NCBI GenBank assembly: GCA_021799915.1
Contig: JAJYZN010000070.1
Coordinates: 1 to 12,530, forward strand
Source of the DNA: Actinomycetes bacterium
GTDB taxonomy: Bacteria > Actinomycetota > Acidimicrobiia > Acidimicrobiales > RAAP-2
DNA: 12,530 nt
Direction of reading: 5' to 3'
Part shown: positions 1-5,888 of the stretch, piece after piece
Layout: the number at the start of each line of letters is the position of its first letter
How positions within the stretch are numbered: position 1 is the first letter of the stretch
Notes under the pieces: generated by a model
What the model was told of the DNA's origin: nothing
Databases searched by the model: none
Seen by the model: the letters and a program-made list of their open reading frames with translations, nothing else
Program-made: the position numbers and the translations under genes

Positions 1-181
1 ACGACACCGATACGAACTCGTTGGACTGAGAGGCTGGGGGGTTGGGGGTGGGAACCGTGGTCCACGAGGCGACAGTCGCCCCGGCGGCGCTCGGCAAAGA
101 TGATGAGAGAGAGGTGACGGCGAACAGGGCGGGCGCCACCAGGAGAACTGCCACCCCGAGCCGGATACGACGAGCGCTCAT
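1..181 (-). CDS. Secreted repeat protein, N-terminal part (runs off the left edge)
   Basis: The reading frame opens with ATG at 181-179 on the minus strand and stays open for 60 codons to the window edge, so only the N-terminus is visible. It begins MSARRIRLGVAVLLVAPALF, an arginine-rich n-region followed by a hydrophobic core, and has a plausible signal peptidase site after the Ala-Gly-Ala at about residues 33-35. The mature part starts with a Trp strand, then VPTPNP, then SNEFVSVS at the edge. That layout (Trp, Pro/Asn-rich turn, then V-S-C) resembles the first blade of the C-x6-C repeat proteins, like the large protein at 7637-11722. A G-rich stretch just before the ATG (CGGGGGGATC on the coding strand) could be the ribosome binding site. 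The role is unknown beyond being exported. The frame is unbroken, so there is no sign of decay in the visible part. Confidence 0.72.
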   Translation of the reverse strand, partial: MSARRIRLGVAVLLVAPALFAVTSLSSSLPSAAGATVASWTTVPTPNPPASQSNEFVSVS

Positions 182-200
182 GATCCCCCCGGGCGAGCCA

Positions 201-274
201 CGTGGACCACGCTGTGGCGACCCGCCTGGAAGGTGGCGGGCATGCCTTCCACCTGCTTCGTGGAAGAGTCCACG
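201..274 (-). promoter_or_regulatory. Structured leader upstream of the secreted-protein gene
   Basis: Three inverted repeats lie within 95 nt upstream of the ATG at 181: CGTGGA/TCCACG with a 4-nt loop (259-274), CCCGCC/GGCGGG with an 8-nt loop (221-240), and the short palindrome CGTGGACCACG (201-211). In the right copy of the repeat (1916-1989) the first and third are broken by substitutions while the middle one is kept. The right copy has no start codon after it. This suggests that the left copy is an active mRNA leader or operator, but no regulator or ligand can be named. Confidence 0.35.
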
Positions 275-579
275 GTTCGCAAATGGCTCTCTTGTGAAGT
301 GAGTGTCATGTGCTCCTCGGTCAGGTAGGCGACGCCCTCTCCTGCCACCATCCTGCCACCATCGACGTCCGCTGTGCACTCACTCTCAGGTGAGCTGTGC
401 GAGCAGCGCCTGTCGGGTCGATCGAGGCGAGTCGGATGGTACCCGGTGACGACGCCGTGATGACCAGCCGGTGAGCTGTGACCACGGCCTATTGGCGGGC
501 GCCGGGGGACGCCGACCGTCGGCCCCGGTCGCCAACCCGCTCCCGAGCTTTCCGAACCGGAGCTGAGCTCCCTCTTACC

Positions 580-628
580 TGGAGCCCCCTGTCGGAATCG
601 AACCGACGACACCAGCCTTACCATAGCT
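580..628 (-). pseudogene. tRNA-Thr 3'-half fragment (att-like)
   Basis: These 49 nt match the 3' part of the intact tRNA-Thr at 2295-2370, from within the anticodon stem through the T-arm to the encoded CCA, with one mismatch (624 against 2339-2340 region). The 5' half is absent; the sequence to the right (629 onward) does not form a D-arm or acceptor strand. A duplicated tRNA 3' end is the usual trace of integration by a tyrosine recombinase. Here, however, the homology continues about 400 bp past the tRNA, so simple att-site duplication does not explain everything. Confidence 0.85.
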
Positions 629-680
629 AATTCGTGGTATTCGCCGACCTGGGAGTTTGAAGGACACCGCTGCCGACCAG

Positions 681-793
681 GACCTTTCCCAACTCTTGGC
701 GACCTTTCACGACCCCTGCGGACCTTCTCAGACCGCGCTGAGTTGGACAGCAGTTGGACAAAGGGGTCGGGGAAGGTCGGGAAAGGTCGCCAA
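681..793. repeat. Cluster of GACCTTTC-type iterated sites
   Basis: GACCTTTCCC (681), GACCTTTCAC (701) and GACCTTCTCA (721) recur at exact 20-bp steps. The same word occurs inverted at about 771-790 (GGAAGGTC, GGGAAAGGTC). The outer arms form a long inverted repeat: TTGGCGACCTTTC at 696-708 against GAAAGGTCGCCAA at 781-793. Between them AGTTGGACA is repeated directly (741-749 and 752-760). The arrangement resembles binding sites for a recombinase or a repressor, and lies about 120 bp before the dead antitoxin gene. No gene is seen in 629-914. Confidence 0.55.
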
Positions 794-914
794 TGGTGTG
801 CGCCCACAGCGCCCGTAGATGGGGCGCCGGACGGCCATGATGCGCACGCGATGGGTGGGCCACGAGGAGGTCGTGAGCCTGCGACCGCTGCGGCGCAGCC
901 GCATGTTGTACGCC

Positions 915-1171
915 ATGGCGACCACGGCACGGCTGGAGAGGCTGGTTCCAACCGAGCGCACCGAGCTGATCCGCCGGGAGCGGAGCTCGTGGGGAGTCGG
1001 TGACCGGGTTCGTCTTGGAAGCAGCTACCAAAGCGGTAGAAGAGGAGCTACGAGACGCTGGTGCCTTCCAACTTCTTCGACGAGCTCCTAGCGGCACTCG
1101 ACGCAGCCGACGAGATGCCACGTGAGCTGCGGGAGCTGGCTCTCCGACCTCGCGTCTTCGAGCGGGAGTGA
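915..1171 (+). pseudogene. DUF1778 (TacA/AtaR-like) antitoxin, frameshifted remnant
   Basis: Three consecutive frames together spell a DUF1778 ribbon-helix-helix antitoxin. From ATG at 915 the first frame gives MATTARLERLVPTERTELIRR. The next frame, from about 1000, gives VTGFVLEAATKAVEEELRD, the hallmark of the family (usually T-D-F-V-L-x-A-A). The third frame, from about 1067, gives SNFFDELLAALDAADEMP and ends at the TGA at 1169-1171. Each step is a shift of one frame, so at least two frameshifts separate the parts. In live systems this protein binds and neutralises a GNAT toxin and represses the operon. The stop overlaps the GTG of the next gene by four bases, as in intact operons of this family. 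The gene is dead unless the sequence has errors. Confidence 0.8.
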
Positions 1172-1550
1172 GCCGCTACCGATCCGAACACCTCTCGACC
1201 GACCACGATCTGGAGAGGTTCGACAGCGGCACCATGCCTCTCGACGAGCGGCTTCGACGCTCCACCCGGCATGTCGAAGCCGCCAATACCGGGCGGAGTG
1301 TCGTGTGTGGGTCGAGTCGGGATCCCAGACCGTGGTCGGCTACTTCACCTTGGCCGCTCACCTGCTCCGTCGGGTCGACGTTCCAAAAGGGATCGGTCGT
1401 GGATCGCCAGAGGTCATCCCAACGATCCTGCTGGCTCGCTTGGCCCTGGACCATACCCTCCAAGGCCAAGGTATCGGCGGCCAGCTCCTCTTCGATGCTC
1501 TCGAGCGGACGATATCCGACACCGTCGTTCCGATGGACGTGGCAATATAG
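1168..1550 (+). pseudogene. GNAT-type toxin (TacT/AtaT-like), frameshifted and truncated
   Basis: The GTG at 1168 overlaps the antitoxin stop. The first frame reads VSRYRSEHLSTDHDLERFDS, then continues to an AANTGR stretch near 1300. The match then moves to another frame with VWVESGSQTVVGYFTLAAHL and further on LARLALDHTLQGQGIGGQLL, which carries the acetyl-CoA-binding Q-G-x-G-x-G motif. These are the expected first and central parts of the tRNA-acetylating GNAT toxins paired with DUF1778 proteins. The frame stops at 1548-1550 after MDVAI, lacking the final 35 or so residues of the family, including the usual F-Y-x-x-x-G-F segment. So there is one frameshift near 1300 and a 3' loss. It is probably non-functional. 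Confidence 0.82.
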
Positions 1551-1554
1551 AAAA

Positions 1555-1842
1555 GTGCGATCCCGCGCTTTCAACTTTCGACAGCGCGCCGTTGTCATTG
1601 TCGGATTCGGTGCCGGCCTCTTCTTCTTCGGCAGTTGGCTCACTACGCGAGGAGGGAGGCAGGGTTGGGTCGCCTATGCCCCACTTTCGAATACCGTCAA
1701 TGCTTCGTACCCTCCGGGAGTGGGGCTCCAGCCGTGGGTACGGCTTTTGATCTGGTTGGCACTGGTCGTCGTATGGGTCGTCGTCGGAGTCATCCTTCTG
1801 CGATCACGGCGTGCCGCGGATCCGTCCGTACCTGATGACTAA
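1555..1842 (+). CDS. Small membrane protein with two predicted helices
   Basis: A 95-codon frame from a GTG at 1555 to a TGA at 1840-1842. I chose this start because the upstream part of the same open frame belongs to the dead GNAT gene; a clear ribosome binding site is not visible, so the true start may differ. The protein has a basic N-terminus (VRSRAFNFRQR), a hydrophobic segment (AVVIVGFGAGLFFFGSWL), a roughly 40-residue outer loop containing GWVAYAPL and PGVGLQPW, a second helix (LLIWLALVVVWVVVGVILL) and a basic tail. The W-x-A-Y-A-P-L loop reminds me of small uncharacterised actinobacterial membrane proteins. The function is unknown. It is the only apparently intact gene between the two repeat copies, and its 5' end abuts the truncated toxin. 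Confidence 0.6.
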   Translation: MRSRAFNFRQRAVVIVGFGAGLFFFGSWLTTRGGRQGWVAYAPLSNTVNASYPPGVGLQPWVRLLIWLALVVVWVVVGVILLRSRRAADPSVPDD

Positions 1843-1895
1843 CCGTAATCGGGTCCGTCACGCGTGGACGGCCTCGTATATCCCAGCGACTCGGT

Positions 1896-2343
1896 TGATC
1901 CCGCCGGGCGAGCCACTTTGACCACGCTGTGGCGACCCGCCTGGAAGGTGGCGGGCATGCCTTCCACCTGCTTCCTAGAAGAGTCCACGGTTCGCAAATG
2001 GCTCTCTTGTGAAGCGAGTGTCATGTGCTCCTCGGTCAGGTAGGCGACGCTCTGTCCTGCCACCATCCTGCCACCATCGACGTCGGCTGTGCACTCACTC
2101 TCAGGTGAGCTGTGCGAGCAGCGCCTGTCGGGTCGATCGAGGCGAGTCGGATGGTACCCGGTGACGACGCCGTGATGACCAGCCGGTGAGCTGTGACCAT
2201 GGCCTTTTGTCGGGGGCTGGGGGACGCCGACCGTCGGCCCCGGTCGCCAACCCGCTCCCGAGCTTTCCGAACCGGAGCTGAGCTCCCTCGTACCTGGAGC
2301 CCCCTGTCGGAATCGAACCGACGACACCAGCCTTACCATGGCT
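1896..2343. repeat. 448-bp direct repeat, right copy (contains most of tRNA-Thr)
   Basis: This is the partner of 181-628. The copy ends inside the intact tRNA-Thr. At its left end, where the left copy has an ATG start codon, this copy has AAC after GGGATC on the minus strand, and no secreted protein follows. Bases 1843-1895 between the small membrane gene and this copy contain nothing recognisable. Substitutions destroy two of the three leader inverted repeats seen in the left copy. Confidence 0.93.
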
Positions 2344-2370
2344 GTGCTCTGCCGACTGAGCTAAGGGGGC
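2295..2370 (-). tRNA. tRNA-Thr (anticodon GGT)
   Basis: The coding strand folds as a full cloverleaf: acceptor GCCCCCT with AGGGGGC, D-stem GCTC/GAGC, anticodon stem CAGCC/GGCTG with loop ATGGTAA (anticodon GGT), five-base variable loop, T-arm GTCGG-TTCGATT-CCGAC, discriminator T and encoded CCA. It is 76 nt including CCA and decodes ACC/ACU. Its 3' end faces the islet between the repeat copies, and its last 49 nt are duplicated at 580-628. The gene lies head to head with the GNAT gene at 2439. Confidence 0.96.
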
Positions 2371-2394
2371 CTTTGGACAGATGGCCGGAGGCCG

Positions 2395-2400
2395 ATGATA
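2395..2400 (-). promoter_or_regulatory. Likely -10 element of tRNA-Thr
   Basis: TATCAT on the minus strand (five of six bases as in TATAAT) lies 24 bases upstream of the tRNA 5' end, which would give a short leader of roughly 18 nt. I see no good -35 hexamer at 16-18 bp. Actinobacterial promoters are often recognisable only by the -10. Confidence 0.4.
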
Positions 2401-2425
2401 GTCCCAGTCGCAAGATCGTCGCAGG

Positions 2426-2431
2426 TACGAT
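2426..2431 (+). promoter_or_regulatory. -10 element for a leaderless GNAT transcript
   Basis: TACGAT fits the actinobacterial TAnnnT -10 pattern and ends 7 bases before the ATG at 2439. That spacing places the transcription start at or next to the start codon. The same geometry occurs before yajQ (6103-6108 and GTG 6116). There is no convincing Shine-Dalgarno before 2439, which fits a leaderless mRNA. Confidence 0.5.
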
Positions 2432-2438
2432 GCCCCCG

Positions 2439-2930
2439 ATGAGGATCCGACTGGCGGCCGCCCGGGACGTCGAGAGCATCCGGACCATTTACAACCTGGA
2501 GGTCACGTCGGGCACCACGACCTTCGACCTGACTCCGCGCACGCTCTCCGAGCAGGCAGCTTGGCTCGAGCACCACAGCGGTGCGCATCCGGCGGTCGTC
2601 GCCTCGGCCGACGACAGTGACGACGTCCTGGGGTTCGGCGCTCTGTCCCCGTTTCGCAGCCGCCCGGCCTACGCCACTACCGTGGAGGACTCTGTCTATG
2701 TCGCGTCCGAGAGCAGAGGAATGGGAGTGGGCCGCGCGATATTGGCCGAGCTTGTCAGTTTGGCGACGGACCATGGTTTCCATGCCATGATCGCCCGCGT
2801 CGTCGGTCATAACGATGTGTCCATCGCTCTTCACCAGTCGTGCGGTTTCGAGCTTGTTGGGACCGAGCGAGAAGTGGGGAGGAAACACGGACGCTGGCTC
2901 GACGTGGTTGAGCTCCAACGCCTGCTCTAG
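2439..2930 (+). CDS. GNAT N-acetyltransferase, phosphinothricin acetyltransferase-like
   Basis: The 163-residue product begins MRIRLAAARDVESIRTIYN, the typical first strand and helix of the PAT/YncA-type GNAT family, which usually has 165-180 residues. The T-S-x-T-T-F-D-L segment near residue 25-35, the acetyl-CoA pyrophosphate-binding loop SRGMGVG at residues 92-98, and the HNDVSIALHQSCGFELVG stretch near residue 124-141 are all present. Family members transfer an acetyl group from acetyl-CoA to an amine such as phosphinothricin, methionine sulfoximine or an amino acid; the substrate here cannot be told. I chose ATG 2439 over the in-frame ATG at 2430 because a -10 element overlaps 2430 and the homology begins at MRIRL. 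The gene converges with the mannosyltransferase gene at 2976. It is apparently intact. Confidence 0.88.
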   Translation: MRIRLAAARDVESIRTIYNLEVTSGTTTFDLTPRTLSEQAAWLEHHSGAHPAVVASADDSDDVLGFGALSPFRSRPAYATTVEDSVYVASESRGMGVGRAILAELVSLATDHGFHAMIARVVGHNDVSIALHQSCGFELVGTEREVGRKHGRWLDVVELQRLL

Positions 2931-2945
2931 GCCGCCATGCTGTTG

Positions 2946-2967
2946 CGCCGCTCGCATCGCGGCGAGC
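2946..2967. terminator. Possible hairpin between convergent genes
   Basis: Between the GNAT stop (2930) and the mannosyltransferase stop (2976, minus) the sequence offers two alternative 6-bp stems: CGCCGC/GCGGCG (2946-2964) and GCTCGC/GCGAGC (2950-2967). No T-tract follows on either strand, so intrinsic termination is uncertain. Confidence 0.3.
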
Positions 2968-2975
2968 AGGGGGAG

Positions 2976-4781
2976 TCAGTCGAGGCTGGTGGCCGCGTCC
3001 AGGATCGAGTACTGACCGCCCGCCACGGCGCGCTCTTGCCAACCATCTTCGGTCTCGTAGCGCCACAAAGTGGACCACCGCCCGAGCGGTGCGAGCAGCA
3101 CTCCAACGAGGACCAGGAGCACCAGTGCGATGGCGAGGGGGTTGGCATGAATGAGCTGGTCCAGCAATGTCCGACCTCCGGGTAACCCGATAAACGGAGA
3201 CGCCACGGAGAGCGCGATCACCGCCGAGCGGAGACGCCCGGCCGCGATCGGGGCCAGCATGACGATTCCCCAGGTCAGGTACCAGGGCTGGACCACCGGG
3301 GCGAGGATCACGAACAGCAGGAGGCTGACGCCGAGAGCGCGGATGCCGCCGACTCGGTCGCTCACCAGCAGCAAGTACAGCGATGCAAGTGCGGCAGCCA
3401 TGAGGCCGATAATCCGCGTCACGCTGAGCACACCGCCCTGGGAGACGTGAAGCCCGACGACATGGAGGAGTGAGGTCAGCTCCATGCCGATCCCCGTTGC
3501 CGGCGCCAGCCAGCTCCGCACCGTTCCGGGCGTTGCCAAGTTGCCGATCCAGCCGAGGCCCAAACCGCTCACCGCCGACAGGAGCAGCATGATGGCGCCG
3601 GAGACCAGGGCCGTCGACACCAGAGGGCGAACTCGCTGGCGCCACGGGACTCCTGGTCCCATCCACTCCCATCCGATGTACACGAGACCCAACGCGGCAG
3701 GCACCTTGATAGCCACTGCGAGGGAGCACAACACCACCCCCCACACTGGGTGTTTGTACTTGGCCGCGGTGATGCCGGCCACGAGGAGACCGACCATATC
3801 GGCATCGTTGTGGGCGGCCCCCACCAAGGTGAGGACCACGAGTGGGTTCAAGATGGCCACGACGAACACCGGACCGGCATCACGACCGCAGGCCCGAGCC
3901 AGCTTCGGGATGCACCAGGCCGTGAGCACTACTCCGGCCACTGCGAAGAGGCGCAAGAGGATGACCGTGTAGATCTCGTGGTGCAGGCTCGCACTGGCAA
4001 GGAACCCGTCGACCATCAAGAACAACGGACCGTAGGGAGCAGGGGTGTTGATCCAGAGCGGGTCCACCGGGTTGGGGTACGGACCTACTCCCAACGTGCC
4101 GGGCCCGTACCGGTACGGATTGATGTGGCGGCTCATCATCTCGCCCTGGGCAGCGTAGGAGAACACATCCCGACTGAAGATCGGGGCGACAACCAGCATT
4201 GGGAGCAGCCAGAGGACGAGTATCCACCCGAGGTAACGCATGGGCACCCCAGGACGTCGGCTCAGTGCCTTGATGAGCCCGTACCACACCCGGGACAAGA
4301 GGACGAGCCCCCCGTAGACAGCCACAAGCCCCAAGAGGAGGTCATGTGACGACGCGGTGTTCCCCGACGGCTCTCCGAAAAACCACGTCCCGGCCATCTC
4401 CAGTTTGAATGGCGAGCTCGGCAACGATGCTCCCCCGGCAATCGCGACGAGGGCGAGAAAGCCGAGGATCGCCGGACGCCGAAGGAAACGCCAGTCGTCA
4501 GGGTCTTCCTCTGCGGGAATCTCAGTGCCGCGCTGAGCCCATGCGGGGAGCATCCGTGACCGAAGTACTTCGAGGCGCATCGACGCGCTGTCGGTCGCGT
4601 TCGCGATCACGTCGACTCCGGCACGAGCCACGTCGCCAGCGCGGTGGATGACCTCGAAAATGGGTTCGAGCGAAGGGGGCAGTGTGACCGGCACGTACTG
4701 CGTGCCGCCTCCAGATCCATTCCTCGCCCGCGTCGCTCGCTGCTCTGAAGCGCTCAGGGGAATCCGGGGTGTCGTGCTCAC
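2976..4781 (-). CDS. mptB: MptB-like polyprenol-phosphomannose alpha-1,6-mannosyltransferase
   Basis: The 601-residue polytopic membrane protein starts with GTG at 4781, preceded by GGAGG five bases upstream. About 100 cytoplasmic N-terminal residues are followed by roughly a dozen hydrophobic segments. After the third helix, near residue 203, comes SRDVFSYAAQGEMM, then INPYRYGPG and near residue 247 PAPYGPL; further on NPLVVLTLVGAAHNDADM. These D-x-F-S-Y-A, N-P-Y, Y-G-P-L and H-N-D signatures identify the GT-C fold enzymes of the MptA/MptB group, which use polyprenol-phosphate mannose on the outer face of the membrane; the aspartate in the first loop is the usual catalytic candidate. In mycobacteria and corynebacteria these enzymes build the alpha-1,6-mannan core of lipomannan. 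Which glycan is made here is unknown, and MptA versus MptB cannot be settled by eye. The gene stands alone, with a long leader. Confidence 0.85.
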   Translation of the reverse strand: MSTTPRIPLSASEQRATRARNGSGGGTQYVPVTLPPSLEPIFEVIHRAGDVARAGVDVIANATDSASMRLEVLRSRMLPAWAQRGTEIPAEEDPDDWRFLRRPAILGFLALVAIAGGASLPSSPFKLEMAGTWFFGEPSGNTASSHDLLLGLVAVYGGLVLLSRVWYGLIKALSRRPGVPMRYLGWILVLWLLPMLVVAPIFSRDVFSYAAQGEMMSRHINPYRYGPGTLGVGPYPNPVDPLWINTPAPYGPLFLMVDGFLASASLHHEIYTVILLRLFAVAGVVLTAWCIPKLARACGRDAGPVFVVAILNPLVVLTLVGAAHNDADMVGLLVAGITAAKYKHPVWGVVLCSLAVAIKVPAALGLVYIGWEWMGPGVPWRQRVRPLVSTALVSGAIMLLLSAVSGLGLGWIGNLATPGTVRSWLAPATGIGMELTSLLHVVGLHVSQGGVLSVTRIIGLMAAALASLYLLLVSDRVGGIRALGVSLLLFVILAPVVQPWYLTWGIVMLAPIAAGRLRSAVIALSVASPFIGLPGGRTLLDQLIHANPLAIALVLLVLVGVLLAPLGRWSTLWRYETEDGWQERAVAGGQYSILDAATSLD

Positions 4782-4820
4782 CTACCCTCCGTCCTCGTAT
4801 CCGCTCTCGTCCAGGCCCGA

Positions 4821-4848
4821 CTGCAGGATGCAGGCTGCCACGCTGGCA
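4821..4848 (-). promoter_or_regulatory. Paired small hairpins in the mptB leader
   Basis: Two perfect 5-bp stems with 3-nt loops stand two bases apart: CTGCAGGATGCAG (4821-4833) and TGCCACGCTGGCA (4836-4848). They lie about 40-67 nt before the GTG of the mannosyltransferase gene. They may be an mRNA structure or protein-binding palindromes; no regulator is evident. Confidence 0.3.
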
Positions 4849-5003
4849 TGGCACGACTGGGATGCCGGGCCTTCATTTGCTTACGAGGAGTGCAGCACAC
4901 TGAGCAGCACCCTGGTACGTCACCCGGGAACTGCGCTCCTCGCCCTTGGACCGGCCCCGCCGGGCTCGGCTGCCCGAACGTCGTGAAACCGGTCCGTAAC
5001 CAC

Positions 5004-5031
5004 ATTGTAATGAAAACCGACGGCTCCGCAA
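5004..5031 (-). promoter_or_regulatory. Likely promoter for the mannosyltransferase gene
   Basis: On the minus strand TTGCGG (5026-5031), a 16-bp spacer and TACAAT (5004-5009) form a fair sigma-A-type promoter. Transcription would start near 4997, giving a leader of about 215 nt before the GTG at 4781. No credible small gene is seen in that leader. Confidence 0.45.
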
Positions 5032-5329
5032 GGGCTGCTCGGGGCGGGCACTTTCCTCCGGCGGGTCTTCCTACACCTCACCTGCAACTTATCTGCACCT
5101 AACTGGCAACTTGATGTTGTGGTGGACCTGCCCGGGAGGACGTCCCGAGGTACGCGCGACGAGCGGGTGATGCACCCCGCCGGCGGCCCGGGGCAGCTGG
5201 CAAGGTACATGGAGAGAGCGCCCTCGGACCTTCGACGTGCTGTGCCGCCGCCAGCGCGTGCCGGTGGGCAAATCCGGCGGCATCTCGACGCGGCCGTGCG
5301 AGAACGCCTTCGGTCCTTCACGTACCGAC
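5032..5329. other. Stretch without a recognisable gene
   Basis: Upstream of the promoter at 5004-5031 and before the dead antitoxin I find no reading frame with family-like sequence. The only pattern is a pair of related words, CTGCAACTT (5082-5090) and CTGGCAACTT (5103-5112), separated by TCTGCACCT. Open frames here on both strands are compositionally driven. Confidence 0.5.
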
Positions 5330-5635
5330 GTGGCCTCATCGAGAACGACCTTCACGCTGGACGGGGAGTTGGCTGGACGGGTTCGGCAACTCAACGTCAA
5401 CACTTCGGCTGCCGCTCGTCGAGGAGTCACCGACGCCGTGCATGCCGCCCAGGCGCGAGCTGGCCGGGACGCCTTCCCGAGACGGCCGGAAAGTGCCGAC
5501 ACCTTCTGGACCGCGTCCCAAGGTTGGGGTGAGCCTCGAGACGCGGCGAAGTCTGGTTGGCCGAAGTTGGTCGGAAGGGGCGGCCGGTCCTGCCGTTGGC
5601 CAGATCCGAGGTGCTCGATGCTCGCAGCCTCGTGA
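5330..5635 (+). pseudogene. Antitoxin of a MazF-type pair, readthrough remnant
   Basis: From GTG 5330 the frame encodes VASSRTTFTLDGELAGRVRQ followed by LNVNTSAAARRGVTDAVHAA, a strand plus two helices as in ribbon-helix-helix (CcdA/MazE-like) antitoxins. It then has an acidic, aromatic C-terminus with ESADTFW and WGEP (to about residue 69), which in such proteins wraps the toxin. Related antitoxins stop at or just after W-G-E-P, overlapping the toxin start. Here the codon after Pro is CGA, one change from TGA, and translation would run on in a foreign frame to 5635 (101 residues). The N-terminal 69 residues are unbroken, so an extended antitoxin might still be made. The assignment rests on pattern and on the toxin remnant directly downstream. 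Confidence 0.65.
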
Positions 5636-5847
5636 CGCTCGCCGAGGTCACTACCTCCATCCGTGGTCTGGCTGAAGACGTCGACATCGACCACGGCGAG
5701 ATCGGGCTGGACCGGCTGTCGGTCATCAATTAATTGTGACGGTCTCCACACCGTCGAGCAGGGATCGCTCACCGGTCTCGTCGGGCACTTGGCGGCGACA
5801 CCATGCAACGGGTCTGCACGGCGATCAGTTACGCGCTCGGCTGCTGA
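5529..5847 (+). pseudogene. MazF-family endoribonuclease toxin, multiply frameshifted
   Basis: The GTG at 5529 would overlap the antitoxin end. In the next frame, from 5542, come RGEVWLAEVGRKGRPVLPLA and SLVTLAEVTTSIRGL, then IGLDRLSVIN and a TAA at 5731-5733. R-G-E-V-W and the R-P-V-L strand are the hallmark N-terminus of MazF mRNA interferases. The expected continuation CDGLHTVEQGSLTGLVGHL lies just past AATTAATT, where one AATT looks like a 4-bp tandem duplication causing the frameshift. The C-terminus GDTMQRVCTAISYALGC is in yet another frame and ends with TGA at 5845-5847. At least three frameshifts make this gene dead. A live enzyme would cut mRNA at short sequence motifs. Confidence 0.85.
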
Positions 5848-5888
5848 GGAGTCAGCGATCCGACTGCGGAGATTTGCCTGCTGTGCAG

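Larger units (their letters stand above)
181..628. repeat. 448-bp direct repeat, left copy
   Basis: This segment aligns without gaps to 1896-2343 at a constant offset of 1715. I counted about 16 mismatches by eye (roughly 96% identity). It contains, read on the minus strand, the last 49 nt of a tRNA-Thr gene including the CCA end, about 400 bp downstream of it, and the untranslated leader of the secreted-protein gene. The homology stops at the start codon of that gene on one side and inside the tRNA anticodon stem on the other. I see no gene within the unit. Minus-strand frames that are open through it differ between copies mainly by amino-acid-changing substitutions, which argues against coding. 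Confidence 0.93.

Noticed and set aside
36..52. C6/C5 homopolymers early in the left-edge gene as a frameshift site
   Set aside because: The frame reads straight through into a family-like NEFVSVS segment, so no frameshift is present; phase variation would need read-level evidence.
178..951. Long open minus-strand frame of 257 codons over the left repeat
   Set aside because: It reads through the tRNA fragment and the iterated sites, and the part shared with the right copy differs mostly by amino-acid-changing substitutions.
2755..3744. Second minus-strand frame of 329 codons within the mannosyltransferase gene
   Set aside because: It is Arg/Pro-rich and lies out of frame with a well-supported membrane protein.
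4778..5005. 75-codon minus-strand frame in the mannosyltransferase leader
   Set aside because: Its ATG overlaps the predicted -10 element, and the product resembles no family.
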